Shown here: positions 37,329-47,764 of the stretch, one piece after another
Numbering within the stretch: the first letter of the stretch is position 1
Layout: every line of letters starts with the position of its first letter
From: Chelativorans sp. Marseille-P2723
GTDB lineage: Bacteria; Pseudomonadota; Alphaproteobacteria; Rhizobiales; Rhizobiaceae
Reading direction: 5' to 3'
Assembly: GCF_902809845.1 (NCBI RefSeq)
Contig: NZ_CADDWI010000008.1
Coordinates: 1,157,059 to 1,221,058, forward strand
Length of the DNA stretch: 64,000 nucleotides
Program-made: the position numbers and the translations under genes
The notes under the pieces: generated by a model
Seen by the model: only the letters and a program-made list of their open reading frames with translations
Database searches by the model: none
Told to the model about the DNA's origin: nothing

Positions 37329-38594
37329 CTATAAGTACTGAATGATGCGGCGGCCCGCGGCTATGAACTGGAGCGGATTGACGGCGCGGCCGTTGCGGCG
37401 AACCTCGTAGTGCAGGTGGGGTCCGGTCGAGCGGCCGCTGCTGCCCACATGTCCGACGATTTCTCCTGTTCCCACCTCGTCGCCTTCCTTGACGAGGACT
37501 TTCTTTAAATGGGCATAGCGCGTGCTAATGCCGTCTCCGTGGTCGATCTCGACCATTCGGCCGTAGCCTCCCGTCCAGCCGGCCTTGATAATGCGCCCCG
37601 CAGCCGCCGAGCGTACCGGCGCGCCCATTCTCGCACGAAAATCAATTCCCGAGTGATGGGCCGGACGGCCAATAAGAGGATCGCGGCGAACGCCGAAGCC
37701 GCTTGTAACCGCCGCGCCGGGGATGGGGTTGGCAATCGGGATGCGGCGCGCTTTCTGCTTCAGTTCTTCCAAGCGGCTGAGAACGTCGTCGAGCTCACGC
37801 ACGCGATCCTCAAAGGGTAGGTTTTCTCCAGCAAAAAACAGGGGGCCTCCAACGTCGCCCTCTCCATAGTCATCCGCTACCGGTATTCCCGCGGCACTGA
37901 GCGCCTCGGCAATGGCCTCGGCCGTCTGGAAAGCTTCCTCCGCCACGGTGTCTATGCGGTGCAACTGGTCGGCTTCAAGATTGTGCAGCGAGCGGTTGAG
38001 CGATTGGAAAAGCTGGTCCGGATCCGACGAACCATGGGTGGGGCGGAATGGCCAGGGCACCTGCAACTGCGGGCTGCTTGCCCAGAAAGCGGTGCCGGTT
38101 ATGATCGACCGGTCCGGTTCTTCCTTACCGAGATGGGCGTGGGTGTCAGGCCGGGGCGAGGGGATCGGGATTGTTTCAACGCTTCTGCTTAGGCGACCCG
38201 CCCGTTCCAGCACAGGGCTGAGGCGGCTGTGGCGGCGTGTTAGCAGTTCCTGCCGTTCCATCAATTCATCGATTCTCTGCTGCATGAGATGCTGCTCGAG
38301 GATCTGTTGGCTGGTTATCCGGTCCAGTTCGGCGCGCAGTGCCGCGATCCGGCCTTCGTAGGCTTGCTGCAATTGCGTCTGCTGGACGAAGGCGGCATTC
38401 ATCAGGTTGTCGCGCAGAACGAGATATGCCGTCGCCGCGATATACCCGGCTACCAGGGCGATAACGATCCCCCCGGTAATAACGGTTAGCCAAGGTCTGA
38501 CAGTGAAATAGCGGATCCGATCTCCACGAGCGATAATGATTGTGGAGACTTCTCTACGTTTTTTGGAAACGCGTGTTTGGTGTACTTGCTTCAC
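37329..38594 (-). CDS. M23-family peptidoglycan endopeptidase, membrane-anchored
   Basis: Cell-wall hydrolase of the LytM/M23 type. The start is a GTG at 38594; 421 residues. A basic cytoplasmic N-terminus is followed by one membrane helix at about 37-58 (VITGGIVIALVAGYIAATAYL), then a coiled-coil region to about 135 (LQQAYEGRIAALRAELDRIT, QRIDELMERQELLTRR), a linker, and the zinc peptidase domain from about 295. The zinc ligands are all present: HSGIDF (H and D) and HLHYE. The layout is like RgsM, an M23 protein needed for polar growth in Sinorhizobium; equivalence is my inference. Confidence 0.88.
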   Translation of the reverse strand: MKQVHQTRVSKKRREVSTIIIARGDRIRYFTVRPWLTVITGGIVIALVAGYIAATAYLVLRDNLMNAAFVQQTQLQQAYEGRIAALRAELDRITSQQILEQHLMQQRIDELMERQELLTRRHSRLSPVLERAGRLSRSVETIPIPSPRPDTHAHLGKEEPDRSIITGTAFWASSPQLQVPWPFRPTHGSSDPDQLFQSLNRSLHNLEADQLHRIDTVAEEAFQTAEAIAEALSAAGIPVADDYGEGDVGGPLFFAGENLPFEDRVRELDDVLSRLEELKQKARRIPIANPIPGAAVTSGFGVRRDPLIGRPAHHSGIDFRARMGAPVRSAAAGRIIKAGWTGGYGRMVEIDHGDGISTRYAHLKKVLVKEGDEVGTGEIVGHVGSSGRSTGPHLHYEVRRNGRAVNPLQFIAAGRRIIQYL

Positions 38595-38675
38595 GAGTCC
38601 GCGCGACCATTGCCAGGAATCCGACGAAGCAATTACACAATATTAGGGTTAACAAACCATTTGGCTGGCGCAGGA

Positions 38676-39158
38676 TCAGGATGGCGTGCCGAGGAGCGCC
38701 TTCGCTTCAGCAAGCACTAGGTCGACGTGGCCGGGCACTTTCACCTTGCGCCATACCTCGGCGACCTTTCCCTCTTGATCTATTAGGAAGGTGCTTCGCT
38801 CCACACCCATATATTTGCGCCCATACATGCTCTTTTCGGTCCAAACGCCATATGCTTCAAGAACGTCCTTATCGGTATCGGACACCAGAACAATCTCCAG
38901 CCCATGCTTCGCTTTGAATTTATCGTGGCTTTTGGGCGTATCGGGGGAGACGCCGATAACTGCAACACCAAGCGCGTCGAACTCGCCCTTGCGCGCCGAG
39001 AAATCCAGGGCCTGCGCGGTGCAGCCGCTGGTATCGTCCTTGGGGTAGAAGTAGAGCACCAACGGGCGGCCGCGAAAATCCGAAAGTCTAACTGTCCTTC
39101 CGCCATCTGCCGGAAGCTCGAAATCAGGCGCATGGTCTCCTTTAGCGGGAATGGTCAT
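38676..39158 (-). CDS. bcp: thioredoxin-dependent peroxiredoxin Bcp (PrxQ), single-cysteine form
   Basis: Reduces peroxides using thioredoxin. The frame opens at 39194, but the ATG at 39158 has GAGGGTAAG upstream and begins MTIPAKGDHAPDFELPADGG; 160 residues. The peroxidatic Cys is in the motif DDTSGCTAQALDF. The usual resolving Cys five residues later is Leu and there is no other Cys in the protein, so it should work as a one-Cys type enzyme. It lies between the M23 peptidase and the divergent AsmA-like gene, on the minus strand. Confidence 0.93.
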   Translation of the reverse strand: MTIPAKGDHAPDFELPADGGRTVRLSDFRGRPLVLYFYPKDDTSGCTAQALDFSARKGEFDALGVAVIGVSPDTPKSHDKFKAKHGLEIVLVSDTDKDVLEAYGVWTEKSMYGRKYMGVERSTFLIDQEGKVAEVWRKVKVPGHVDLVLAEAKALLGTPS

Positions 39159-39297
39159 TTTCTTACCCTCTTGTGTCAGTAGTTGAGCTTGCATTCAGCA
39201 ATTTCTGCTATTCTCGCAAGAGCCAGCGTATACGAGTGAGTATCGCAGTTCGACGGGATTCGTCCAATCACGACAGGCAGGCCTTAACGGGAATTCG

Positions 39298-42200
39298 GTG
39301 GCGCAAGACTCGAGCGAACACAAATTGGTGCGTTTCCGGCGCGCGGAGATCGCCCCGCTGGAGAGTTTCCCATCGGCCAAGTGGCCGTTGCCGCGCCTGT
39401 GCCGGACGCGCCGTCGCGTGCATCGGCGAGTGCTCCGGACATTCGTCATTCTTGTTGCCCTCATGCTCGTTGTCGGTGCCGCCATTCACGTGGTCGGACT
39501 GGGCCCTATCGGCAACGAGCAGTTGCGGCTTCAGGCCGAAAGGGCTGTGGAGCGGCTGGCAGGTTTGGATGCCAACGTGAGCCTCGGCGGCCTGCGGCTC
39601 GGGTTGGGCACCACCAGTCTCTTTGCACTGGAAGTGCAGGATATAAGCGTTATCCGCAGGAGCGACGGCGAACCGATCGCTAAGGCAGGAAAGCTGCGGC
39701 TTGGCCTGCGTGCCGTGCCGCTCCTCTTTGGTCGGATCGAGCTTTCGCGAGTCGCCATGGCCGAAGCGGCATTTTCCCCGGCCAGGATAACACAACGGGC
39801 AAATGCCACGACGCTGCTTGACGAAAATGGCCTCTTGCGCCCCGATCGCTTGCAGGAAGCGGTCTTCGGTGCGGTCCATCAGGCATTCGCCATCACGCGC
39901 AGGTCCGGCGTCCGCCAGGTCAGCCTCGCCGATGTCGGGCTGCTCTCTAGTGAGGCGAGTGCATCGGAGATCGTCGTTGAGGAACTGGAGCTATACCGGC
40001 GCGGCGACATAGAAATCGCCTTCGAAGGAGTGGCGAGGTTCCGCGGCCGCGATCTGTCCTTCGATGGAAAGGCAGAGCGGGATGCCGGGACGGAAGCGAT
40101 CTCCAACCTGTCCTTCGACCTTTCAGCAAAAGAGGAGGAAGGTTCGGGAAAAGCAACTAAAGGGTTGGTGCGTGCGCTCGGAACTTTTTCGCTCGCGCTA
40201 ACAGGTCGGGAGGCGAACGGTACGCAAGAGGGCGTGCTCGATCTCGAAATGCGACTGGGCGATACGCTGATCGGCTTCGACCAGGATGAGATTATGGTGG
40301 ATAGCGCTACCGCGCGCGTGGCGATTGAAGAGGGCAGGAATAGCTACGCCATTTCCACAGCACGGTTTGCAATCGGCCGTACGCGTATCGACCTGCGCGG
40401 CATCATATCGCCGGCGGAAGATGAGCCGCTTTACCGTCTCGAAATGCTTTCTCCACAATCGCTAGTGGCGCCTGCGGATTCCCCCGAGCCTGCACTACCC
40501 TTCGCCATGCGGCTTGCCGGCCGTTTCGAGCCGCTGGACTCACGGCTTGTGGCGGAGAAGATCGACATTCGCACATCGGGCGGAAGCCTTGCGGCGAGCG
40601 CTTCCCTGATCTTGCCCGAGGGTGTGTCGCCCGGCGTTTCCCTGGCGTTACAGGTGTCGGACCTGCCTACCGCCCATGTGAAGCAATTCTGGCCGTGGTT
40701 TGCCGCGCCCGGAGCGCGCAATTGGACGTTGAAGAACGTTTTCGGAGGCCGTGTTCGCGAAAGCGAGATCCATCTCAGCGTTCCGCCTGGGCGGCTCGGC
40801 AATGGCGTCCCGCTTACCGGAGACGAGGTGTATGGCCGTTTCGTCCTTTCCGATACCCGCTTCGACATAGCAGGAGAGATCCCGCCCGTGCGCGACGGAG
40901 AGGGTTGGGTGCATTTCCGCGGCTCCGACGTCAATGTCGGGCTCACATCCGGCGCAATTTACATGCCTAGCGGTCGTTTGGTCTCGACCAGTGGCGGAAC
41001 CTTTAAAATCATGGCTGCGCACCTGTCACCGCGCATAGGAAAGCTGGAGATCGATGTTGAGGGTGAGGCTCCGGCCGTCGTCGAATTGGCCTCCTACGCC
41101 CCCATCAACGCGTCACGCTTCCACGACCTTGCTCCCCAGGATCTTACCGGAAGGATGGCTGGTCATATCAGCGCCGACATCCCCTTACAGGAGAACATTC
41201 CGGCCGAGAATCTGAACTGGCGCGTTGAATTCAACTATGACGAACTGTCGATTGCCCGGCCCTTCGAGGGGCAGGAAGTGGCAAGGGCAAAGGGGCAGCT
41301 TCTTGTTCAGCCGGAGGGGGCGGAGATTGTCGCTGAGGCGGAGCTCAACGCGGTTCCAGCGAACCTTCACATCATTCAGCCTTTCGGCGCCTCCAAGACA
41401 GAGCGGAGCCGCCACGTCGAGTTGAAGCTGGATGACGCCTCCCGCGAGCGCCTTTTCCCTGGTTTGGGGCTTTTCCTGTCCGGACCCTTCACCGTGATCT
41501 ATGAGGAGCAGGCCGGAGAGCAGCAGAGGATTGAGGTGAAGCTCGACCAGGCTCGGCTGGAAGTACCGTGGATCGGCTGGCGCAAGGGGGCCGGTATCCC
41601 CGCTACCGCATCCTTCCTGATTAAGCGGGATGGCGGCAGGCTGGAGCTTTCAGATTTTGCCCTCCGGGGGGAAAGCTTTACCCTGGTTGGCCGCGTCAAG
41701 CTTGACGGCGGAGAACTGATGGAAGCGCAGTTCAGTCGCGTGCGGTTCAATCGGAATGACGAATATTCGGCCGATATTACCCGCACAGCAGCCGGAGAAT
41801 ATGTAGTTGCGGCGAAGGGTGCCGCCATCGACGCAAGGGGGCTGATACGCCGGGCTTTGGGCGAAGGGAGCACATTCGCCATGGCAGGCAGACAGCAGGC
41901 GAGGCAGGCGGTTTCCGTAAGAGCATCCTTCGAGCGGGTGGAAGGTTTCAACGGTGAGAGCCTAAACGGCGTCGAGCTGACCTATGCTACAGGCGGTCGC
42001 GGGCCGGACCGGCTGTCGGTTACCGGAGCCACACGGGAGTTCGGCTCTGCCGTCCTGAAGAAGGGCATCGAGCAGGGGCGGCACAGGGTCCAGGTCGCCT
42101 CCGACAATGCGGGAGCGCTGTTGCGCTTTCTCGACATCTACAAGCACGTTGAAAATGGCATTTTGGGCCTTGTGATGGAAGGTCCGGTGGAGAGCGACAT

Positions 42201-42657
42201 ACTTTCCGGCCGGCTCGATCTGCGTCAGTTCTGGGTGGTCAATGAACCGCGGATGCGCTCACTTGTCGCCGCGACCGAACAAGGGCGGAATGGGGAAGTC
42301 GATGTCACGCGGGTCCATTTCGAGCATGGTGCGGCCATGCTGACAAAAGCGCCACGGCAGCTTCATATCGGCAATGGAGTGGTACGCGGGCCGCTGATCG
42401 GCTCGACCTTTCAGGGCATGCTTTTCGACGCCAGCGACAATATGGATATCACCGGTACTTTCATGCCGCTCTATGGCTTCAACAGGATTTTTGGGGAGAT
42501 TCCATTGATCGGCCAGCTTCTCGGAAACGGCCGCGATCGTGGCCTGATCGGCATTACTTACCGGCTTTCCGGAAAATTCGGGAACCCGAGACTGGAGGTA
42601 AATCCGATCTCGGCCATTGCCCCGGGTTTCCTGAGGCAACTCTTCGAATTCCGCTGA
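39298..42657 (+). CDS. AsmA/YhdP-like membrane protein with DUF3971 and AsmA-type C-terminus
   Basis: A very large protein (1119 residues; GTG start at 39298) with a basic cytoplasmic N-terminal ~40 residues, one membrane helix at about 43-65 (VLRTFVILVALMLVVGAAIH), and a long beta-rich periplasmic part. The middle matches the DUF3971 region, and the C-terminus (GNGVVRGPLIGSTFQGMLFD, then ITGTFMPLYGFNRIFGEIPLIGQ) is the AsmA-type end typical of YhdP. Such proteins probably form grooves that carry phospholipids between inner and outer membrane. Start and exact subfamily are uncertain. Confidence 0.82.
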   Translation: MAQDSSEHKLVRFRRAEIAPLESFPSAKWPLPRLCRTRRRVHRRVLRTFVILVALMLVVGAAIHVVGLGPIGNEQLRLQAERAVERLAGLDANVSLGGLRLGLGTTSLFALEVQDISVIRRSDGEPIAKAGKLRLGLRAVPLLFGRIELSRVAMAEAAFSPARITQRANATTLLDENGLLRPDRLQEAVFGAVHQAFAITRRSGVRQVSLADVGLLSSEASASEIVVEELELYRRGDIEIAFEGVARFRGRDLSFDGKAERDAGTEAISNLSFDLSAKEEEGSGKATKGLVRALGTFSLALTGREANGTQEGVLDLEMRLGDTLIGFDQDEIMVDSATARVAIEEGRNSYAISTARFAIGRTRIDLRGIISPAEDEPLYRLEMLSPQSLVAPADSPEPALPFAMRLAGRFEPLDSRLVAEKIDIRTSGGSLAASASLILPEGVSPGVSLALQVSDLPTAHVKQFWPWFAAPGARNWTLKNVFGGRVRESEIHLSVPPGRLGNGVPLTGDEVYGRFVLSDTRFDIAGEIPPVRDGEGWVHFRGSDVNVGLTSGAIYMPSGRLVSTSGGTFKIMAAHLSPRIGKLEIDVEGEAPAVVELASYAPINASRFHDLAPQDLTGRMAGHISADIPLQENIPAENLNWRVEFNYDELSIARPFEGQEVARAKGQLLVQPEGAEIVAEAELNAVPANLHIIQPFGASKTERSRHVELKLDDASRERLFPGLGLFLSGPFTVIYEEQAGEQQRIEVKLDQARLEVPWIGWRKGAGIPATASFLIKRDGGRLELSDFALRGESFTLVGRVKLDGGELMEAQFSRVRFNRNDEYSADITRTAAGEYVVAAKGAAIDARGLIRRALGEGSTFAMAGRQQARQAVSVRASFERVEGFNGESLNGVELTYATGGRGPDRLSVTGATREFGSAVLKKGIEQGRHRVQVASDNAGALLRFLDIYKHVENGILGLVMEGPVESDILSGRLDLRQFWVVNEPRMRSLVAATEQGRNGEVDVTRVHFEHGAAMLTKAPRQLHIGNGVVRGPLIGSTFQGMLFDASDNMDITGTFMPLYGFNRIFGEIPLIGQLLGNGRDRGLIGITYRLSGKFGNPRLEVNPISAIAPGFLRQLFEFR

Positions 42658-42690
42658 GGAGCTGCCTTGGCAAGGTAGCGTGGCGCCTCT

Positions 42691-43944
42691 TCACACAGGG
42701 CGCAACAGGACATGCTTCTTTCGTCCGAAGGAGATTTTCACGACACCTTCACCGGTAAGATCCCCTGCGCTGACCGTAGCACGCTCATCAGCAACGGGCT
42801 TGTCGTTGATGCGGATGGCGTTGTTGGCGATGGCGCGGCGTACCTCGCCATTGGTGGCGGCAAGCCCCGCCCGCACGACTGCCGACAGAACACCAATCCC
42901 ATCCTCGATCTCGTGGCGGGGTATTTCGACGGTTGGAAGGCTTTCGGCCAGCGCGCCTTCCTCAAAGGTCTTGCGAGCCGTGTCCGCCGCGGCCTCGGCA
43001 GCGGCACGTCCATGCAGCATGGCTGTGACTTCCGTGGCGAGGATTTTCTTGGCTTCGTTGATCTCTGCGCCGCCCAACGCTTCCAGCCTTGCTATCTCGT
43101 CCATGGGCAGGGTGGTGTAAAGCTTCAGGAAGCGGCCTACATCGGCATCTTCGCTGTTGCGCCAATATTGCCAGAAATCGTACGGGCTCATCATCTCAGG
43201 ATCGAGCCACACGGCACCCGATGCCGTCTTCCCCATCTTGGCTCCGGAAGCGGTGGCCAGCAATGGCGAGGTCAGTGCGCAGAGCGTTACATCCTCCATG
43301 CGCCGCCCAAGTTCGATACCGTTGACGATATTGCCCCATTGATCGGAGCCGCCCATCTGCAGCCGGCAGCCATAGCGGCGGTAAAGCTCCACAAAATCAT
43401 AGGCCTGGAGGATCATGTAATTGAACTCCAGGAAGGACAACGACTGCTCCCGCTCAAGCCTGAGCTTTACGGATTCAAACGAGAGCATCCGGTTGACCGA
43501 GAAATGCCGTCCGACGTCCCGCAGGAAGGATACGTAATTGAGGTCGAGCAGCCAATCCGCATTATTGACCATGATCGCGTCCGTCGACCCTTCGCCGAAG
43601 GACAGATAAGGTTCGAAATTGCGCTTGATGCCAGCAAGGTTCTCCGCAATCGCTTCCTCTGTCAGAAGTTTACGAGCCTCATCCTTGAACGAAGGATCTC
43701 CGATCATCGAGGTGCCGCCGCCCATGAGCGCGATGGGCCGATGGCCGGTTTTCTGCAGCCAGTGCAGCATCATGATCTGGATGAGAGAGCCTGCATGCAG
43801 GCTCCTGGCGGTAGCGTCGAAACCGATATAAGCGGTCACGATCTCTCGGGAGAAAAGTTCGTCAAGGCCCGGCGCATCAGAGATCTGGTGGATGAAGCCG
43901 CGCTCGGAAAGAACACGCAGGAAATCGGACTTGAACTCGTGCAT
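42691..43944 (-). CDS. tyrS: tyrosine--tRNA ligase
   Basis: Class I aminoacyl-tRNA synthetase that charges tRNA-Tyr; 417 residues, TyrRS-F type. The catalytic part has [20 protein letters not shown] with HAGS at the HIGH position, the tyrosine pocket around [20 protein letters not shown] and [14 protein letters not shown], and KMGKT in place of KMSKS. An S4-like RNA-binding domain forms the C-terminus ([20 protein letters not shown]: [20 protein letters not shown]). It converges with the AsmA-like gene, ending 33 bases from it. Confidence 0.96.
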   Translation of the reverse strand: MHEFKSDFLRVLSERGFIHQISDAPGLDELFSREIVTAYIGFDATARSLHAGSLIQIMMLHWLQKTGHRPIALMGGGTSMIGDPSFKDEARKLLTEEAIAENLAGIKRNFEPYLSFGEGSTDAIMVNNADWLLDLNYVSFLRDVGRHFSVNRMLSFESVKLRLEREQSLSFLEFNYMILQAYDFVELYRRYGCRLQMGGSDQWGNIVNGIELGRRMEDVTLCALTSPLLATASGAKMGKTASGAVWLDPEMMSPYDFWQYWRNSEDADVGRFLKLYTTLPMDEIARLEALGGAEINEAKKILATEVTAMLHGRAAAEAAADTARKTFEEGALAESLPTVEIPRHEIEDGIGVLSAVVRAGLAATNGEVRRAIANNAIRINDKPVADERATVSAGDLTGEGVVKISFGRKKHVLLRPV

Positions 43945-43995
43945 TATCGGATCCAGATGAGAAAACTTGGGAGCGCGTTGCGCATCGGGCTGCGC

Positions 43996-44670
43996 TTAGC
44001 GCAGCCTCTTTGGCCGGGGTTCGGAAAGCTCGCCCCTCAACCTGGCGTCCAGATAACCCGCGCACTCCTGAATAAGCTGATCCGTTGCATTAGAATAGAA
44101 GTGGTTTGCGCCGGGTATCGTCTTCTGCGTGATTGTAATTCCCTTCTGCGATTGCAGCTTGTCGACCAGCGTTTGAACGTCGGCCGGAGGCGCTACTCGG
44201 TCCGCCTCGCCGTGGATGATGAGTCCGGAGGAAGGGCAGGGAGCAAGGAACGAGAAGTCATAGATGTTGGGCTGGGGTGAAATGGAGATAAACCCCTCGA
44301 TCTCTGGCCGGCGCATGAGCAACTGCATTCCAATCCACGCGCCGAAGGAGTAGCCAGCCACCCAGCAGCTCTTCGAATCGGGATGCAGTGATTGCACCCA
44401 GTCCAGAGCCGCCGCCGCATCGGACAGCTCGCCCGTGCCGTGATCGAAAGTACCCTGGCTGCGCCCGATGCCGCGGAAATTGAAGCGGAGGGCGGTAAAG
44501 CCTCTACTCTGGAACATGTAGAAAAGATCGTAGATGATCTTGTTGTTCATCGTACCGCCGAATTGCGGATGCGGATGCAGGATGAGCGCGATGGGCGCGT
44601 TCTTTTCTTTGGAAGGCTGATAGCGGCCTTCCAGACGACCGGCCGGACCGGTAAATATGACCTCTGGCAT
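43996..44670 (-). CDS. alpha/beta hydrolase (COG2945-like)
   Basis: Cytosolic hydrolase of unknown substrate; 224 residues. The fold is clear: the oxyanion strand ALILHPHPQFGGTMNN, FRGIGRSQGTFDHG, the nucleophile elbow GYSFGA (Ser, about residue 105), an Asp in GEADRVAPP and a His in PGANHFYSN. This pattern fits the family of small esterase-like proteins common in Proteobacteria. It ends 51 bases from the start of tyrS on the same strand, so the two may be co-transcribed. The region upstream of it is shared with the suf operon. Confidence 0.87.
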   Translation of the reverse strand: MPEVIFTGPAGRLEGRYQPSKEKNAPIALILHPHPQFGGTMNNKIIYDLFYMFQSRGFTALRFNFRGIGRSQGTFDHGTGELSDAAAALDWVQSLHPDSKSCWVAGYSFGAWIGMQLLMRRPEIEGFISISPQPNIYDFSFLAPCPSSGLIIHGEADRVAPPADVQTLVDKLQSQKGITITQKTIPGANHFYSNATDQLIQECAGYLDARLRGELSEPRPKRLR

Positions 44671-44761
44671 TTGTACTCCAACGGCCGACGGCGAGACCGG
44701 CGCCTGACAAAGCAGGAAAAAGCGGGTCTTGACGCGACGCCTGGGCCTCCATAGAAGCTAG

Positions 44762-44778
44762 TTTAGAACTTTTCAAAA
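44762..44778 (+). promoter_or_regulatory. Irr-type (iron control element) box before the suf operon
   Basis: TTTAGAA, CTT, TTCAAAA at 44762-44778: this matches the alphaproteobacterial Irr-box (ICE) pattern TTTAGAA-N3-TTCTAAA at 13 of 14 fixed positions. It lies about 119 bases before the first suf gene. Irr represses suf in related bacteria when iron is low or haem is scarce, and the operon codes for Fe-S assembly, so the match fits its place. Confidence 0.65.
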
Positions 44779-44896
44779 CTGGGTGGCGAGAAACGCTACC
44801 CTGAGAGCCGGTAAATAGGATGGCTCACCTAGAAAATTCAAGGAAATAACGTCGCGGCCGCCATATTTATGGCGCCGGGGCATCGATGGAACGGAT

Positions 44897-46057
44897 ATGC
44901 CGGACGAACGCATCTATCTCGACTATAACGCCACGGCTCCGCTTTTGCCGGAAGCGCGGCGTGCCGTCGTGGATGCGCTTGAAGCCGCCAACCCGTCCTC
45001 AGTACATGCTGAAGGGCGTGCCGCGCGCAAGATTATCGAGGATGCCCGGCGAGCCGTGGCTACGCTCGTGAACGGCAGACCGGAGCATGTGGTGTTCACC
45101 TCCAGCGCTACCGAGGCCGCTGCAATGCTGCTTTCGCCCGACTGGACGATGGGCCGGGCGCCGCTCCGCTTTGCGCGCCTTTATGTTTCGCAGACCGACC
45201 ATCCCTGTATCCTCTCCGGTGGACGTTTTCCGGAGAAGGATGTGCAAAGGATCGGCGTGGACTCGGATGGACGCCTCGATCTAGACGCCTTCCAGCAAGC
45301 GCTTGAAGAACATGACGCGACGCAGGGATTGCCTCTTGTCGCCTTGCATCTGGCCAATAACGAAACTGGCGTTGTTCAGGATTTCGAAGTGATAGGTCGT
45401 CTGGCGAAAGCGGCCGGGGCGGTTGTCATTCTCGATGCCGTCCAGGCTTCTGGGCGAGTTCCTTTAGACATATCCACCGGATACGCGGATTTTCTGATCC
45501 TTTCCTCTCATAAGATCGGGGGCCCTAAGGGCGCTGGTGCCGTGGTGGGGGCGGGGGACCTGATGATGCCTCTGCCTTTGATCAGGGGTGGCGGACAGGA
45601 ACGCAGCCACCGGGCGGGGACGGAGAGTGTCCCAGCTATCGCCGGCTTCGGCGCTGCTGCGCGGGAAGCAGTGGCGGGTCTTATGCGGATGGAGGAGATC
45701 GCCGGGATGCGAGACCGGCTGGAAGAATGCGTGAAGAAGCTCGTGCCCGATGCAATCATCTATGGCGCGAATGCTCCGCGCTTGCCGAATACATCCTTTT
45801 TCGCGATTCCCGGCATGAAGGCGGAAACCGCCCAGATCGCCTTTGATCTGGAGGGCATAGCCTTGTCCGCCGGCTCGGCCTGCTCGTCGGGCAAGGTAGG
45901 CCCTAGCCATGTTCTGAAAGCAATGGGCTTTGGGGAGGAAGCTGGGGCGCTGCGGGTTTCGATCGGGCTTCAGACCAGAGGTGAGGAGATTGATGCCTTC
46001 GCGGCCGCCCTTGAACGTATAGTCGCAAGGCGCAAGGAGAAGATTGCAGCGGCCTAG
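44897..46057 (+). CDS. cysteine desulfurase, NifS/IscS-like (class I)
   Basis: PLP enzyme that takes sulfur from cysteine for Fe-S cluster assembly. 386 residues. Landmarks: IYLDYNATAPL at the N-terminus, ALHLANNETGVVQD, the PLP Lys in LILSSHKIGGPKGAG, and the catalytic Cys in SAGSACSSGKVGPSHVL, placed on a long loop as in class I enzymes. The operon has a second desulfurase of class II (SufS) at 49979; having both in one suf operon is the common layout in Rhizobiales. It is the first gene of the operon; no iscR-like regulator gene precedes it here. Confidence 0.92.
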   Translation: MPDERIYLDYNATAPLLPEARRAVVDALEAANPSSVHAEGRAARKIIEDARRAVATLVNGRPEHVVFTSSATEAAAMLLSPDWTMGRAPLRFARLYVSQTDHPCILSGGRFPEKDVQRIGVDSDGRLDLDAFQQALEEHDATQGLPLVALHLANNETGVVQDFEVIGRLAKAAGAVVILDAVQASGRVPLDISTGYADFLILSSHKIGGPKGAGAVVGAGDLMMPLPLIRGGGQERSHRAGTESVPAIAGFGAAAREAVAGLMRMEEIAGMRDRLEECVKKLVPDAIIYGANAPRLPNTSFFAIPGMKAETAQIAFDLEGIALSAGSACSSGKVGPSHVLKAMGFGEEAGALRVSIGLQTRGEEIDAFAAALERIVARRKEKIAAA

Positions 46058-46213
46058 TTCCACCGCCGCACGCTTTGCAGATATAAAAATGGAGTAAGGG
46101 AGACATATTTTCGCGGAGGCGGATGAATCGGGTGGCGGCGCTTACTACATAAGGGGCGCTAGTCAGAGTCTGAAACTGCCGGATCTTGACTTCGGCGTGT
46201 ATGGAGAAAGCTG

Positions 46214-47734
46214 ATGCCTGCGGTGCAGGAAACGATTGATCAGGTCCGAAAGATCGATGTGGACCAGTATAAATACGGGTTCGAGACGATCATTGAGACG
46301 GAGAAAGCTCCCAAGGGTTTGAATGAGGAGATCATCCGTTTCATCTCCGGAAAAAAGAACGAGCCGGAATGGATGACCGAGTGGCGGCTTGCCGCCTACA
46401 GGAGATGGCTGACCATGGAGGAGCCGAGCTGGGCTCGCGTCGCCTATCCCAAGATCGACTTTCAGGACCTCCATTATTATGCCGCGCCGAAGAACCAGGC
46501 CGGCCCCAGGTCGCTCGATGAGGTTGACCCGGAACTGCTGCGCACTTACGAAAAGCTCGGCATTCCCCTTAGGGAGCAGGAAATCCTTGCCGGCGTGCGC
46601 AAGGTCGGCGAGCCGAGCTCTCTTGAGGGCGAGGCGGACAATGTCTACCAATCCGGCCGGGTGGCGGTGGATGCGGTCTTCGACTCGATCTCGGTCATTA
46701 CGACCTTCAAGGAAGAGCTTGCCAAGGCAGGTGTCATTTTCTGCTCCATCTCGGAGGCTATCCGAGAGCACCCCGAGCTTGTTCGCAAGTATCTCGGCTC
46801 TGTCGTTCCGCAGACCGACAATTTCTACGCCACGCTGAACTCGGCTGTCTTTACCGATGGCTCTTTCGTCTATGTGCCCAAGGGCGTCCGCTGCCCGATG
46901 GAGCTCTCCACCTATTTCCGCATCAATGAGCGGAATACGGGTCAGTTCGAGCGTACTCTCATCATCGCCGATGAAGGCTCCTACGTTTCCTATCTGGAGG
47001 GTTGCACCGCGCCACAACGTGATGAAAACCAGCTCCATGCCGCCGTGGTCGAGCTGATCGCGCTCGATGATGCGGAGATCAAATATTCAACGGTGCAGAA
47101 CTGGTATCCGGGCGATACAGAAGGCAAGGGCGGCATCTACAACTTCGTGACGAAGCGCGGCGACTGCCGCGGGAAGAATTCCAAGATTTCCTGGACGCAG
47201 GTCGAGACCGGTTCAGCGATTACCTGGAAATACCCTTCCTGTTTGCTGCGCGGCGATAATTCGCGTGGGGAGTTTTACTCCATTGCTGTCTCGAATGGGT
47301 ACCAGCAGATCGATTCAGGCACGAAGATGATCCATCTGGGCAAGAACACGTCGAGCCGGATCATTTCCAAGGGGATTTCTGCCGGCAGGTCGAGCAACAC
47401 CTATCGCGGTCAGGTTTCGATCCATCGCAAGGCTGAGAACGCGCGCAATTTTACAAATTGTGACTCACTTCTGATCGGTAATGACTGCGGTGCGCACACC
47501 GTCCCGTATATCGAGACGAAAAACTCGACGGCACAGGTGGAGCACGAGGCGACAACCTCGAAGATATCCGAGGACCAGAAGTTCTACGTGATGCAGCGCG
47601 GCATTCCGGAGGAGGAGGCGATCGCGCTGATCGTCAACGGCTTCGTCAAGGATGTCATCCAGGAGTTGCCGATGGAATTCGCCGTTGAGGCGCAGAAACT
47701 CATCAATATCAGCCTTGAAGGCTCGGTCGGCTAA
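46214..47734 (+). CDS. sufB: Fe-S cluster assembly protein SufB
   Basis: Scaffold subunit of the SufBCD complex on which new Fe-S clusters form. 506 residues. The N-terminus ([20 protein letters not shown]) is typical of the alphaproteobacterial type. Conserved blocks are [35 protein letters not shown] and the beta-helix core with LEGCTAPQ and [19 protein letters not shown], ending with [20 protein letters not shown]. It starts 157 bases after the desulfurase, the widest gap in the operon, perhaps with its own promoter. Confidence 0.97.
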   Translation: MPAVQETIDQVRKIDVDQYKYGFETIIETEKAPKGLNEEIIRFISGKKNEPEWMTEWRLAAYRRWLTMEEPSWARVAYPKIDFQDLHYYAAPKNQAGPRSLDEVDPELLRTYEKLGIPLREQEILAGVRKVGEPSSLEGEADNVYQSGRVAVDAVFDSISVITTFKEELAKAGVIFCSISEAIREHPELVRKYLGSVVPQTDNFYATLNSAVFTDGSFVYVPKGVRCPMELSTYFRINERNTGQFERTLIIADEGSYVSYLEGCTAPQRDENQLHAAVVELIALDDAEIKYSTVQNWYPGDTEGKGGIYNFVTKRGDCRGKNSKISWTQVETGSAITWKYPSCLLRGDNSRGEFYSIAVSNGYQQIDSGTKMIHLGKNTSSRIISKGISAGRSSNTYRGQVSIHRKAENARNFTNCDSLLIGNDCGAHTVPYIETKNSTAQVEHEATTSKISEDQKFYVMQRGIPEEEAIALIVNGFVKDVIQELPMEFAVEAQKLINISLEGSVG

Positions 47735-47764
47735 GCCGGCGCAATCAGTTTGGGGTTATACGTT

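Noticed and set aside
42712..44280. 522-codon plus-strand ORF opposite tyrS
   Set aside because: It is a mirror of tyrS, which has every synthetase motif. The ORF has no domain, its residues look like reverse-complemented codons, and it crosses two minus-strand genes.
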